Part shown: piece by piece, positions 1-5,603 of the stretch
How the letters are laid out: each line of letters begins with the position of its first letter
How positions within the stretch are numbered: the stretch's first letter is position 1
Source: CAYNBT01 sp964396025
Lineage (GTDB): Bacteria; Patescibacteriota; WWE3; UBA101185; UBA10185
Assembly (NCBI GenBank): GCA_964396025.1
Contig: CAYNBT010000018.1
Location: forward strand, 1-14,847
DNA: 14,847 bases
Direction of reading: 5' to 3'
Notes under the pieces: generated by a model
The model's input: only the letters and a program-made list of their open reading frames with translations
Databases searched by the model: none
What the model was told of the DNA's origin: nothing
Translations under genes and position numbers: made by a program

Positions 1-250
1 ATTCCCCGTGGGGTCACCATAAATAGGTTCTTCAGCGAATGTAATGAGCTGGAGGTTCTGTTTATGTGATCTTCATGGTAAGTGAAGATCACATGAGCGT
101 AGCGAATAGGTTCGTCTCCAGTGGCGAAGCCACATTCCCCGTGGGGTCACCAGATCACTTAACGAGCGAAGCGAGTTTAGTGTGCTGGGGTGCAATAAGC
201 AAAGCTTCCTTTTACTCGTAAAACGTAGGAGCGTAGCGACGAATTGCCAC
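1..250. repeat. Cluster of short dispersed and palindromic repeats
   Basis: A 19-nt unit, ATTCCCCGTGGGGTCACCA, occurs identically at 1-19 and 134-152. AATAGGTTC occurs at about 23-31 and 105-113. GATCAC followed within a few bases by GAGCG(T/A)AGCGA occurs at about 88-107 and 153-174, and GAGCGTAGCGAC recurs at about 229-240. A perfect 12-bp inverted repeat lies at 64-75/83-94 with a 7-nt loop, and GTGGC-gaa-GCCAC lies at 121-133. GGGGTCACC returns inverted at 1219-1227 in the leader of the next gene. The cluster looks like diverged copies of a small palindromic intergenic element. The 66-codon minus-strand frame through it is low in complexity and I do not call it a gene. Confidence 0.7.
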
Positions 251-529
251 CAAAAAAGTATTTTCGATTTCACATTTCATAGTAAGCTCGTAGATAGGCT
301 TCAAATCAGGTGTTCCATTAAGGACATCTAAATACTTTGGAGCTATTAAAAAATAGCAGTAAAAGCTAATCCTTTATCAATTGGATTCACTGTATCTGCA
401 ATGATTCTATAGGGGTGTTCCAAAACAAACTGAAGTGAAATCCTTTACTAAGTCAGACTTACCAATCTTTTCTTTTCTGGTTTTATTATTTCTAAAACCT
501 CCTTCTGGGTTTAGTGTTTTTATTTCCAT
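212..529 (-). pseudogene. Broken reading frame of unknown family, two compensating frameshifts
   Basis: From an ATG at 529 the minus strand reads MEIKTLNPEGGFRN and on to KSDLVKD. It is then blocked in that frame by TAG, TGA and TAA codons. Over about 353-437 the protein-like reading (FVLEHPYRIIADTVNPIDKG, then LAFTAIF) lies one frame over. After the A6 run at 348-353 it returns to the first frame (LIAPKYLDVLNGTPDLKPIY, then ELTMKCEIENTFLVAIRR) and stops at 212-214. The two shifts cancel, which suggests a decayed gene of about 105 codons or base-calling errors at G4 (412-415) and A6. The last dozen codons run through a GAGCGTAGCGA repeat, so the natural C-terminus may have been replaced. An extended -10 lies 10 nt before the ATG. 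I recognise no family. Confidence 0.55.
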
Positions 530-539
530 AACTAGCCCT

Positions 540-548
540 ATTATATCA
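540..548 (-). promoter_or_regulatory. Extended -10 promoter ahead of the broken frame
   Basis: On the minus strand TGA-TATAAT (TATAAT at 545-540) ends 10 nt before the ATG at 529. There is no Shine-Dalgarno sequence in between. No convincing -35 is seen. The spacing matches other short-leader starts in this window. Confidence 0.45.
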
Positions 549-571
549 ATAAAAATATTTATGAAATGGGA

Positions 572-627
572 AAGGGCGACTCTACAGAGGGTGTGTGAAA
601 AATCACAAACCTTGTATTGTCGCCCTT
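572..627 (-). terminator. Nested hairpin downstream of the 642-1166 gene, possible terminator
   Basis: A perfect 9-bp pair, AAGGGCGAC (572-580) with GTCGCCCTT (619-627), encloses a second hairpin of about 11 bp with one mismatch (roughly 588-613, loop AAAA). It begins 15 nt after the stop codon of the minus-strand gene. The minus-strand tail is CTTTCCC rather than a clean T-run, so it may protect the 3' end rather than act as a standard intrinsic terminator. Confidence 0.4.
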
Positions 628-641
628 GCTTCAGTACTAGT

Positions 642-1166
642 TTAGAAATTTATTTCCGCCCGGACATGGACAATTGCTTTAGCCAACTCGTCGTCGATTA
701 CCTGTTGCCAAGTAAAATCCCGACTCGGTTTATAGATGGTTGCGCGGAAATCGCGTGTTGAGTAATTTTCCACAATGTTGTAACCACCTTCAATCCAGAC
801 AACATATGCCAGTGAATCGGCTACGCCGTGCTTGAAAATTGCTTCTGCTACGGTTTCGCCTTGCCATGAACGAGTTTCTGAATGTGCATAGTTCGAGCCA
901 CTTTCACCTCCTGTTTTTACGGCATCATTCAAAATCGTGCCATCACAGAGGATGAAATCAACCCGTTCCCATTCATCGATACCAACGATAGAGCCATCCC
1001 AAGAATGTTCTTGCGGGGTGGTGTCGAGCATCTCGCGGGTTGCACGCTTAATGATAATGTTTTCGCAATCTTTAACATCGCGAGCATTACCATTTCCGCG
1101 GCGCATTACCGAATCCTGAATAAAGGGAAACTCATTGCACAGTGCATCAAACTTAAAGCGATTCAT
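642..1166 (-). CDS. Conserved-looking protein of unknown function, 174 aa
   Basis: A full-length soluble protein with no signal peptide or membrane segment. Two ATG codons are adjacent (1169 and 1166). The SD AAAGGAG at 1179-1173 is only 3 nt from the first and 6 nt from the second, so 1166 is preferred. The sequence is mixed alpha/beta in character and acidic, with an aromatic-rich middle (HSWDGSIVGIDEWERVDFIL) and a C-terminal WQQVIDDELAKAIV helix. I recognise no catalytic motif. The leader carries a 7-bp hairpin abutting the SD, and a good promoter lies about 320 nt upstream. Expression may therefore be controlled through the leader, which is inference. A large hairpin follows the stop codon. 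Confidence 0.75.
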   Translation of the reverse strand: MNRFKFDALCNEFPFIQDSVMRRGNGNARDVKDCENIIIKRATREMLDTTPQEHSWDGSIVGIDEWERVDFILCDGTILNDAVKTGGESGSNYAHSETRSWQGETVAEAIFKHGVADSLAYVVWIEGGYNIVENYSTRDFRATIYKPSRDFTWQQVIDDELAKAIVHVRAEINF

Positions 1167-1177
1167 CATATTCTCCT

Positions 1178-1194
1178 TTCGACATCTTGTCGAA
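1178..1194 (-). promoter_or_regulatory. Hairpin overlapping the SD of the 642-1166 gene
   Basis: On the minus strand TTCGACA-aga-TGTCGAA forms a perfect 7-bp stem with a 3-nt loop. Its 3' arm includes the first two bases of AAAGGAG. Just upstream, GGGGTC (1227-1222) can pair with GACCCC (1204-1199 region). The hairpin could present or partly occlude the ribosome site. No regulator is identifiable. Confidence 0.4.
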
Positions 1195-1199
1195 GCTAG

Positions 1200-1561
1200 G
1201 GGGTCGGCATCTCGCCTTTGGTGACCCCAAGATTCACAGGCTTATCACCTGTACGAAGCAACCTTACCAATAAAAGATTTTTACAAGCAAAGTAGCTCCG
1301 TACAAGATAATTTCTAGACTAGCAGGGAGTGTATTAGGTCACAAGAGATTGCTCTACTTATAGCCCAATTTCTCCCTAACTAGATCTTTATTTATCAAAG
1401 TACAAACAAAAAAGCCAAGTTCTGTTCACAGCTACGGCAGAAATAATATATGGAAAAAACCTGACCTTTCAATTAACTTAACAACACTATAATACTTCAA
1501 ATTCAACCTGCGATCAACGCTATGGGCTGCATGTAGAGTACGTATCGCGTACACCAAAAAC
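1200..1561. other. Gene-free stretch of about 360 bp, probably a long leader
   Basis: No credible coding frame was found on either strand. It contains an inverted copy of the GGGGTCACC repeat core at 1219-1227, a small hairpin at 1538-1552 (GTACG-tatcg-CGTAC) and a minus-strand promoter at 1489-1517. If that promoter drives the 642-1166 gene, most of this stretch is a 5' leader of roughly 310 nt. Confidence 0.45.
1489..1517 (-). promoter_or_regulatory. Sigma70-type promoter TTGATC-N17-TATTAT
   Basis: On the minus strand TTGATC (1517-1512) and TATTAT (1494-1489) are separated by exactly 17 nt. The next gene downstream on this strand starts at 1166, implying a long leader. Confidence 0.5.
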
Positions 1562-1819
1562 TTATTCGTCATCCTCTCTACTTCTAGCTAATTGGTCAAA
1601 TTGTGACCATCTTTCAGGAAACCAAACACTCATTTTGAGGTCACCTTCCTTTATTGCTTGAACTATATTTTTTGAGGCTCTCAACTTCAATCGGTCACCA
1701 GGACTCTCCAAAAGATACGCATAGATAGCATCTAGGGTATCTTCCAGAGTTTCCCTTTCCAGTTCGTCATGGCCGTACATACCCCAACCACCTACTGCAA
1801 CCATAGTTACTTGATACAT
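1562..1819 (-). CDS. Small protein of unknown function, 85 aa
   Basis: The frame is open further upstream to a TTG at 1867. The ATG at 1819 is preferred because GGGAG (1832-1828) sits 8 nt before it. The ATGs at 1825 and 1834 are too close to this SD or overlap it. TTG at 1867, with GAGGG about 7 nt upstream, is an alternative that would add 16 residues. The protein starts MYQVTMVAVGGWGMYGHDE and then has acidic helical segments (LERETLEDTLDAIYAYLLES), ending in a charged SREDDE tail. There is no signal peptide or membrane helix and I recognise no family. A strong promoter lies about 100 nt upstream. Confidence 0.65.
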   Translation of the reverse strand: MYQVTMVAVGGWGMYGHDELERETLEDTLDAIYAYLLESPGDRLKLRASKNIVQAIKEGDLKMSVWFPERWSQFDQLARSREDDE

Positions 1820-1918
1820 GATCATATCTCCCATCGCTCTAGTTTTAAAATTTATACCCAGCGACAAGGTATATCCCTCATAGGGAGATCTAGAGGAGAT
1901 TAATCATATTATGTGGTT

Positions 1919-1947
1919 ATCTTAACAATACACAGCAAAAATGTCAA
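1919..1947 (-). promoter_or_regulatory. Promoter TTGACA-N17-TAAGAT
   Basis: On the minus strand a consensus -35 TTGACA (1947-1942) is followed after 17 nt by TAAGAT (1924-1919). It drives the 1562-1819 gene. The leader contains two purine-rich octamers (AGGGAGAT and GAGGAGAT, plus-strand sense, around 1881-1900) and an AGATCT palindrome. These could be an operator, but nothing proves it. Confidence 0.65.
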
Positions 1948-2001
1948 ACTATAGGTCTTATAGTACCTGGCTTTACTGCCCGCACATTATCTTTATCTAA
2001 G

Positions 2002-2021
2002 TGTTACAATGTTCTTAACAC
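2002..2021 (+). promoter_or_regulatory. Extended -10 promoter with overlapping inverted repeat
   Basis: TGT-TACAAT (-10 at 2005-2010) ends 14 nt before the ATG at 2025, giving a predicted leader of only about 7 nt without an SD. GTGTTA (2001-2006) and TAACAC (2016-2021) form a 6-bp inverted repeat over the -10 and start region, a possible operator. No good -35 is present. Confidence 0.45.
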
Positions 2022-2024
2022 ACA

Positions 2025-2501
2025 ATGAAAACACTTCAAACTAACAAAATATTGGTTGTCGCCCTAATCGTCATTAGTACCGTTACTTTATTTTTGTTTC
2101 TATTCCCATCAAAGAACTCCTCCTCATGGAAAAAACTTGACTTAGAAAAGTTTACCCTAGTTGTACCGCGAGGGTGGAGGTACGTTCCAGCACAAGGAAT
2201 TGACTCATTTATAGGCACTATCGAGGGGGATGGTATAAAACTTAGCTTCGAACACGGATGGTACGGAAGTGCAAGTGTTAACCAAAACGACAAGAACTAT
2301 GTAATGCTTAATGAAAAAATAGATAACAAAGATGCGCGAATTTACTATCCAAAAAACAGTAAACCGGGAAAAATTGGGTTGTTTATAGGAAATATGTACG
2401 GAGATAGTTTTCAACCAACAATACTTAACATAGAAGGCACAGTAGAAACCGAAGAACAGAAACAGGTTGTGTTGAAAATTATCAGATCTGTTGATCTATA
2501 G
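2025..2501 (+). CDS. Membrane-anchored or secreted protein of unknown function, 158 aa
   Basis: A short basic N-terminus (MKTLQTNK) precedes a single hydrophobic segment at residues 9-28, then a Ser-rich linker and an extracytoplasmic domain of about 125 residues. The domain opens with a W-K-LDLEKFTLVVPRGWRY segment and contains alternating beta-like stretches. This resembles small lipoprotein-like or PsbP-like domains in style (LPxGW), but I would not assign a family. There is no lipobox cysteine, so the segment is either an uncleaved anchor or a signal peptide. No SD is visible and the start lies 14 nt after a -10 box. The gene is followed on the same strand by another membrane protein gene, 71 nt downstream. 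Confidence 0.75.
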   Translation: MKTLQTNKILVVALIVISTVTLFLFLFPSKNSSSWKKLDLEKFTLVVPRGWRYVPAQGIDSFIGTIEGDGIKLSFEHGWYGSASVNQNDKNYVMLNEKIDNKDARIYYPKNSKPGKIGLFIGNMYGDSFQPTILNIEGTVETEEQKQVVLKIIRSVDL

Positions 2502-2553
2502 CCATACATAGTTTCGCTAGGTCAAAAGTAAAGACTTTCTGCATATAAGGAAC

Positions 2554-2562
2554 TGCTATAAA
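2554..2562 (+). promoter_or_regulatory. Extended -10 promoter TGC-TATAAA
   Basis: The -10 at 2557-2562 ends 10 nt before the ATG at 2573. There is no SD immediately before the start, so the transcript would be nearly leaderless. The AAGGAAC at about 2547 is upstream of the expected transcription start. Confidence 0.45.
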
Positions 2563-2572
2563 CTTAAAATAC

Positions 2573-2962
2573 ATGTCCAAAGAAATAAAACAATACAAAG
2601 TTTTCAGGGATCAGGGACTTGCTAGGTATCGCTTTGCCATTTTCTTCAGTATCTTGAGCATCACATTTATAGCAATTTTTCCAAACCATGCAGGTTATGT
2701 GGCGGTAGTATTGGGAGCGTTGCTGATCGGAATTAGTATCAAGCGTATTGTAGATGCATTACTGGCATTTCGTGCCGGATACTGGCAAGAGCGCGCAATT
2801 CAATTCGGAAGACTCTTAACAGAGTACAGGGGAAACAAAGCACGGATTGCCGCACTAGCGTACATCGCTTTTAACCTGGTTCTCATTGCTATAATTTATT
2901 TATTGTTTGTGCGTTCTGGAGTTAGAGCAGAGTTTGGTGGAAACACTTTGTTTAATCGATAA
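2573..2962 (+). CDS. Small integral membrane protein of unknown function, 129 aa
   Basis: A charged N-terminal tail (MSKEIKQYKVFRDQGLARYR) precedes two adjacent hydrophobic segments at about residues 21-36 and 40-56. A basic, amphipathic cytoplasmic-looking stretch follows (about 66-90, with WQERAIQFGRLLTEYRGNKAR). A third helix at about 91-113 precedes a short polar tail. I recognise no catalytic or transport motif. The gene ends 5 nt before the stop of a converging gene, with no terminator between them. Having its own extended -10 suggests it is transcribed separately from the 2025-2501 gene. Confidence 0.75.
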   Translation: MSKEIKQYKVFRDQGLARYRFAIFFSILSITFIAIFPNHAGYVAVVLGALLIGISIKRIVDALLAFRAGYWQERAIQFGRLLTEYRGNKARIAALAYIAFNLVLIAIIYLLFVRSGVRAEFGGNTLFNR

Positions 2963-2967
2963 GCATA

Positions 2968-3690
2968 CTAATTAAAGCCTGCGTCTCCTTGAGCATAACT
3001 TTTTGCTCCAAGGTATTCGGCAAATGTACCGGCACTTTTTGACTGTTGGAATTTTGAGAAGTCCGCCTCTAATTTGTCTCCTCGTGAGATTGCGGCATCG
3101 ATGTAAGCATCCATAAAATCAACTTCCGGCCTTACCTCAGCAATAAGATCGTGGATGCGGCTATCCCCATGCTTTGCAGTGAATAGCTGCAGTTCAAGCT
3201 TATGTGTGGCATCCATTACGCCGTTGACACCTTGCGAAAATCTTAGAGTCTCGGAGTAATCCGTTTTCCCAACATCTGTTCTATGCAGCTGAAGCAACTC
3301 GTGTGCCGGTCTGGCTGGGTCCACTTGATCTAGATATTCTAGCAACTGTTCCTTGCGCTCCAAGGTGGTATCATTACCGTTTAGTATGCTTGATGAAGTA
3401 CCAACTTCATTTTCTGCCATAGCAAAGCCCATACCCCTACAAGCTGCCGTTATTTCGGCGTGTGCAGCGCTGTATATTTCTCTAACCGAAGCTGGTGTCT
3501 CAGGATCCATAGCCTTATTATGTGTCTCTGCGAACAAATCCCCTGCCACAGTTAGTATAGCCTCAGCGCGTCGATAATAAATTTCTTTATTACCAAGCGC
3601 TTCTTGGGCTTCAGCAGCGTAACCATTCTCTTTCTCTGGGACAGGTGGTTGAGTACCAGCTACAAAACTTTCGTCACGTGTATCAGTCAT
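2968..3690 (-). CDS. Soluble helical protein of unknown function, 240 aa, leaderless start
   Basis: A cytosolic, acidic, Ala- and Glu-rich protein with no signal peptide or membrane helix. After a polar Pro-rich N-terminus (about residues 1-25) it is predicted mainly helical, in segments of 15-30 residues. It ends in a Gly-rich tail. I recognise no enzymatic motif. The start is well supported: TATAAT lies exactly 6 nt before the ATG, with TTGATT 16 nt further upstream, so transcription should begin at or next to the A of the ATG. There is no SD. It converges on the 2573-2962 gene. Confidence 0.75.
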   Translation of the reverse strand: MTDTRDESFVAGTQPPVPEKENGYAAEAQEALGNKEIYYRRAEAILTVAGDLFAETHNKAMDPETPASVREIYSAAHAEITAACRGMGFAMAENEVGTSSSILNGNDTTLERKEQLLEYLDQVDPARPAHELLQLHRTDVGKTDYSETLRFSQGVNGVMDATHKLELQLFTAKHGDSRIHDLIAEVRPEVDFMDAYIDAAISRGDKLEADFSKFQQSKSAGTFAEYLGAKSYAQGDAGFN

Positions 3691-3696
3691 AACATC

Positions 3697-3724
3697 ATTA
3701 TATGCGAGTGCTTGTCAAAATCAA
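3697..3724 (-). promoter_or_regulatory. Leaderless promoter TTGATT-N16-TATAAT
   Basis: On the minus strand the -35 is at 3724-3719 and the -10 at 3702-3697. Six bases (GATGTT) separate the -10 from the ATG at 3690, which places the expected +1 at the start codon. Confidence 0.65.
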
Positions 3725-3758
3725 TGGCTACCTAAGAGCTATCGCGGTGTATAAGGTG

Positions 3759-3764
3759 TATAAT
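3759..3764 (+). promoter_or_regulatory. -10 box TATAAT for the 3881-4177 unit
   Basis: A perfect TATAAT with +1 expected at about 3771. This gives a leader of about 110 nt before the 3881 start codon, ending in a terminator hairpin. The -35 region is poor. Confidence 0.5.
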
Positions 3765-3766
3765 TA

Positions 3767-3782
3767 ACTTGGTTCCTTTCCA
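3767..3782 (+). repeat. Left arm of a 15-16 nt inverted repeat flanking the 3881-4177 gene
   Basis: ACTTGGTTCCTTTCCA here is complementary to TGGAAGGAACCAAGT at 4189-4203, apart from one extra T in the T-run. The outer bases continue partly (TTA on both sides). In the mRNA the two could pair across the gene. In DNA they would resemble terminal inverted repeats of a 437-bp unit. Confidence 0.6.
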
Positions 3783-3833
3783 TTCCTTTTCTTTTCTAGG
3801 CGGTCGCTCCGCTAATTTAATAGTATTTAACCA

Positions 3834-3862
3834 ACCGTGGAAGGAAACCACGGTATTTTTTT
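3834..3862 (+). terminator. Leader terminator (putative attenuator) before the 3881-4177 gene
   Basis: ACCGTGG (3834-3840) and CCACGGT (3848-3854) form a perfect 7-bp stem with a 7-nt loop, followed by A and seven T (3856-3862). The SD of the gene begins 5 nt later. No plus-strand gene ends nearby, because the upstream neighbour runs on the minus strand. The terminator therefore acts on this gene's own leader. TTCCTTTCCA at 3773-3782 can pair, with one bulged T, to TGGAAGGAA at 3838-3846, which would break the terminator stem: a candidate antiterminator. A small terminated leader RNA of about 90 nt is another reading. Confidence 0.6.
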
Positions 3863-3880
3863 GTTAAGGAGGTGATAAAA

Positions 3881-4177
3881 ATGGAAAAAATGAATAGTTT
3901 AATTATGGGCTTGTGGAAATTTCACAATAAAGTAAGTGAAAACGCATTGATAGAGATAGCAGAAGAGTGGGCAAAAGACGAAAACTATGTGCAACTATAC
4001 ATAAGAAAGGTAAGCAAAGATCAATCAGGCATTGGCTTTGCCTACAAAGGTGACGGTACAAAAGAAGGGCATGACAAATACTTTGATATAACTTCAGATC
4101 AACTCAAAAGAAGATTTGGCAACGACTTGGTAGGATGGGATATAGCAAGCACCTCAACTCTAATCAAAGGTTTTTAG
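3881..4177 (+). CDS. Small protein of unknown function, 98 aa, attenuated leader
   Basis: The start is set by a full consensus SD, AAGGAGGTGAT (3866-3876), with GGAGG 8 nt before the ATG. A GTG at 3872 in the same frame lies inside the SD and is rejected. The protein is small, charged and soluble. An N-terminal helix (about residues 4-35, including ALIEIAEEWAKDE) is followed by a beta-rich middle (YVQLYIRKV and GIGFAYKGDG) and a C-terminal region with ITSDQLKRRFGNDL. I recognise no family. It is the only gene between a leader terminator and a weak downstream terminator, and complementary 15-nt arms flank it. This organisation suggests tightly controlled expression or a small mobile unit. Confidence 0.75.
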   Translation: MEKMNSLIMGLWKFHNKVSENALIEIAEEWAKDENYVQLYIRKVSKDQSGIGFAYKGDGTKEGHDKYFDITSDQLKRRFGNDLVGWDIASTSTLIKGF

Positions 4178-4188
4178 TTAGAGAGGGG

Positions 4189-4203
4189 TGGAAGGAACCA
4201 AGT
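4189..4203 (+). repeat. Right arm of the inverted repeat flanking the 3881-4177 gene
   Basis: TGGAAGGAACCAAGT lies 11 nt after the stop codon and is complementary to 3767-3782. It is also nearly a direct copy of TGGAAGGAAACCA at 3838-3850, inside the leader terminator. In addition CTTTTCTAGGC occurs directly repeated at 3791-3801 and 4225-4235, so leader and 3' segment share two sequence modules. Confidence 0.6.
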
Positions 4204-4231
4204 GTAAATATTGAGTATGAACTGCTTTTCT

Positions 4232-4252
4232 AGGCTAATATGCCTTTTTTTT
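4232..4252 (+). terminator. Weak intrinsic terminator after the 3881-4177 gene
   Basis: AGGC (4232-4235) and GCCT (4242-4245) form a short stem followed by eight T (4245-4252). The stem is short, so efficiency is doubtful. Confidence 0.45.
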
Positions 4253-4275
4253 ACTCTTTCCTAAAAGAAAAGAAA

Positions 4276-4310
4276 AGAAAAACCCCAATTAACTTTCATT
4301 AACTGGGGTT
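4276..4310 (-). terminator. Intrinsic terminator of the 4334-5188 gene
   Basis: On the minus strand AACCCCA and TGGGGTT (outer 7 bp, 4310-4304 with 4287-4281) plus an inner TTAA/TTAA pair form the stem. A T-rich run follows (complement of the A-run at 4276-4282 and the AAAAG repeats beyond). It starts 23 nt after the stop codon. Confidence 0.75.
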
Positions 4311-4333
4311 ATAGGCAAAAGACAGTGACACCA

Positions 4334-5188
4334 CTAACTTCGCTTGAAAAGAGGCAGATACGTGCGGGTCACACCATAAAGCGCTGAAGGAGTGTTCAAG
4401 CTGTTGTAGGGATACTCTGCTTCCACGCCCGGCTGATGGTAACTATGCTCCACACGCCACATAGTGCTAAACATGCTTTGCCCGTGATCACTGGGTATTT
4501 GGACGAATCCAGTAACAACAGTGTTGATCGGTACATATATTTCGCAACTAAAAGTGTGAATATTTCCACTTGCTGCGCCTTGAAACGAACACGACGTTAC
4601 AGTTCCATTACTCAGAGACATGACCGGAGTTAGGTTCCCACTGTATGGAAAACTGACACTCAAGATTCCCTGAACATTAATACTTTCCACACCATCAATC
4701 AGATACGGATAGCCATTGGCCAGTGTATTAACTAGCGTAAAGTCCAAAGGATATGGCTGGCCCAAAACGAGTGGACGTTCAGTGTTCTCCAAGTACAGAG
4801 CATAATCAATCCAACCAATAGATCGAGTTTCTTCATAACACCCACCTGTAGTAGCAGAGTTACATGCCTCTATTGTAAAGGTCTGCGGCCCCAAAAGTTG
4901 AATCGGCTGCGATGGTGCAAAGATAGCTGTTGGAGCTGTGCTCTGGATGGTGTAGCCCAAAGAACTTGTTAAGGTCCAGTCGGCAGGGTCTGCGGGAATC
5001 CCAACCACCTGCCCATTTTGAACCACATACTCATTTACAGCATATAAAGAAACCTCTCCGGATGTAGGATTGATATAGCCTGCAATGCTATTTACACCAC
5101 CGGCGTTGGGAGCTGCTTCAACAACCAGAGCTGTCGCAGCAATAAACAAAAGAGCCATCAATCTAAACTTAAGTACAAACCTGAACAT
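4334..5188 (-). CDS. Secreted protein of unknown function, 284 aa, YLPL-type C-terminus
   Basis: The start at 5188 is chosen because GGGGAGGT lies 4-5 nt upstream of this ATG. The frame stays open to 5248 without another SD. Residues 1-27 form a typical signal peptide: basic FRFVLKFR, a hydrophobic LMALLFIAATALVV core, then VEA-AP as the probable cleavage site. The mature part is beta-rich and Ser/Thr/Gly/Asn-rich, with two pairs of cysteines (CNSATTGGC, and CSF with SCE) that could form disulfides. Its middle resembles the conserved-repeat (DUF11-like) extracellular beta-sandwich style, but this is only an impression. It ends TRTYLPLFKRS. A YLPL-plus-basic tail is reminiscent of C-termini of secreted proteins in Chloroflexota-like bacteria and may be a sorting tail. 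It lies downstream of a small membrane protein gene but is separated from it by a terminator. Confidence 0.8.
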   Translation of the reverse strand: MFRFVLKFRLMALLFIAATALVVEAAPNAGGVNSIAGYINPTSGEVSLYAVNEYVVQNGQVVGIPADPADWTLTSSLGYTIQSTAPTAIFAPSQPIQLLGPQTFTIEACNSATTGGCYEETRSIGWIDYALYLENTERPLVLGQPYPLDFTLVNTLANGYPYLIDGVESINVQGILSVSFPYSGNLTPVMSLSNGTVTSCSFQGAASGNIHTFSCEIYVPINTVVTGFVQIPSDHGQSMFSTMWRVEHSYHQPGVEAEYPYNSLNTPSALYGVTRTYLPLFKRS

Positions 5189-5218
5189 GGTTACCTCCCC
5201 AAGGTATATATAAGCCAC

Positions 5219-5259
5219 AAAAAAGGGCCTCTTGATGCATTTCTGCACGAAGAAAGCCC
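5219..5259 (-). terminator. Intrinsic terminator between the 5267-5548 and 4334-5188 genes
   Basis: On the minus strand GGGC-TT-TCTT (5259-5250) pairs with AAGA-G-GCCC (5233-5225), and six T follow (5224-5219). It starts 7 nt after the stop of the 5267-5548 gene. No convincing promoter lies between it and the start at 5188, so the downstream gene may depend on read-through. Confidence 0.7.
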
Positions 5260-5266
5260 CTGTAGG

Positions 5267-5548
5267 CTACTTTGCGTAAGACATACCAAGCAGTAAAGCA
5301 ACGCAACCGAGTGCGCTGTAGAGCAAAAGGGCTGTTGCCACAATGGGTAAGGTTGCTAGTGTGGTAATTCCAACAGCAACCATAACCCCAAAGATCACCG
5401 TACCAGCCAAAACACCCTTTGTGGATTGCCCCAACAACATTGGCCCAATCACAAAGAACTCGATTAACAGGAACAGTGTTCCAACAAGAACCTGCAAAAA
5501 GCGTTCGCTTAAAGCATACCTTTGTTTCGGCCAAATCGATGTGTACAT
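5267..5548 (-). CDS. Small integral membrane protein of unknown function, 93 aa
   Basis: The SD AAAAGGAG is 7 nt before the ATG. A short, partly basic N-terminus (MYTSIWPKQRYALSERF) is followed by three hydrophobic segments at about residues 18-39, 45-63 and 66-90. They are separated by very short polar turns (GQSTKG) and the protein ends in a one-lysine tail. I recognise no conserved functional residue. Its upstream region overlaps that of the divergent 5640-5963 gene, including sequence used by that gene's -35. It may be co-expressed with the secreted protein downstream if the intervening terminator is leaky. Confidence 0.75.
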   Translation of the reverse strand: MYTSIWPKQRYALSERFLQVLVGTLFLLIEFFVIGPMLLGQSTKGVLAGTVIFGVMVAVGITTLATLPIVATALLLYSALGCVALLLGMSYAK

Positions 5549-5603
5549 GTTAAATCTCCTTTTTTCTATGAGTTATATGTACTTTAGCATAAATTCATAT
5601 AAA

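Noticed and set aside
64..94. CRISPR repeat or spacer array
   Set aside because: Repeat units are irregularly spaced and of different types, and no equal-length spacers are seen.
73..273. 66-codon minus-strand frame
   Set aside because: Its reading (repeated LRSLS and TPRG-like stretches) comes from the palindromic repeats, and it has no SD or promoter at the right distance.
435..761. 108-codon plus-strand frame
   Set aside because: It overlaps the broken minus-strand frame, the nested hairpin and the well-supported 642-1166 gene, and has no ribosome site.
3703..3712. TTGACA 10 nt before the TATAAT of the 2968-3690 gene as its -35
   Set aside because: Spacing of 10 nt is too short. TTGATT at 16 nt is the better -35.
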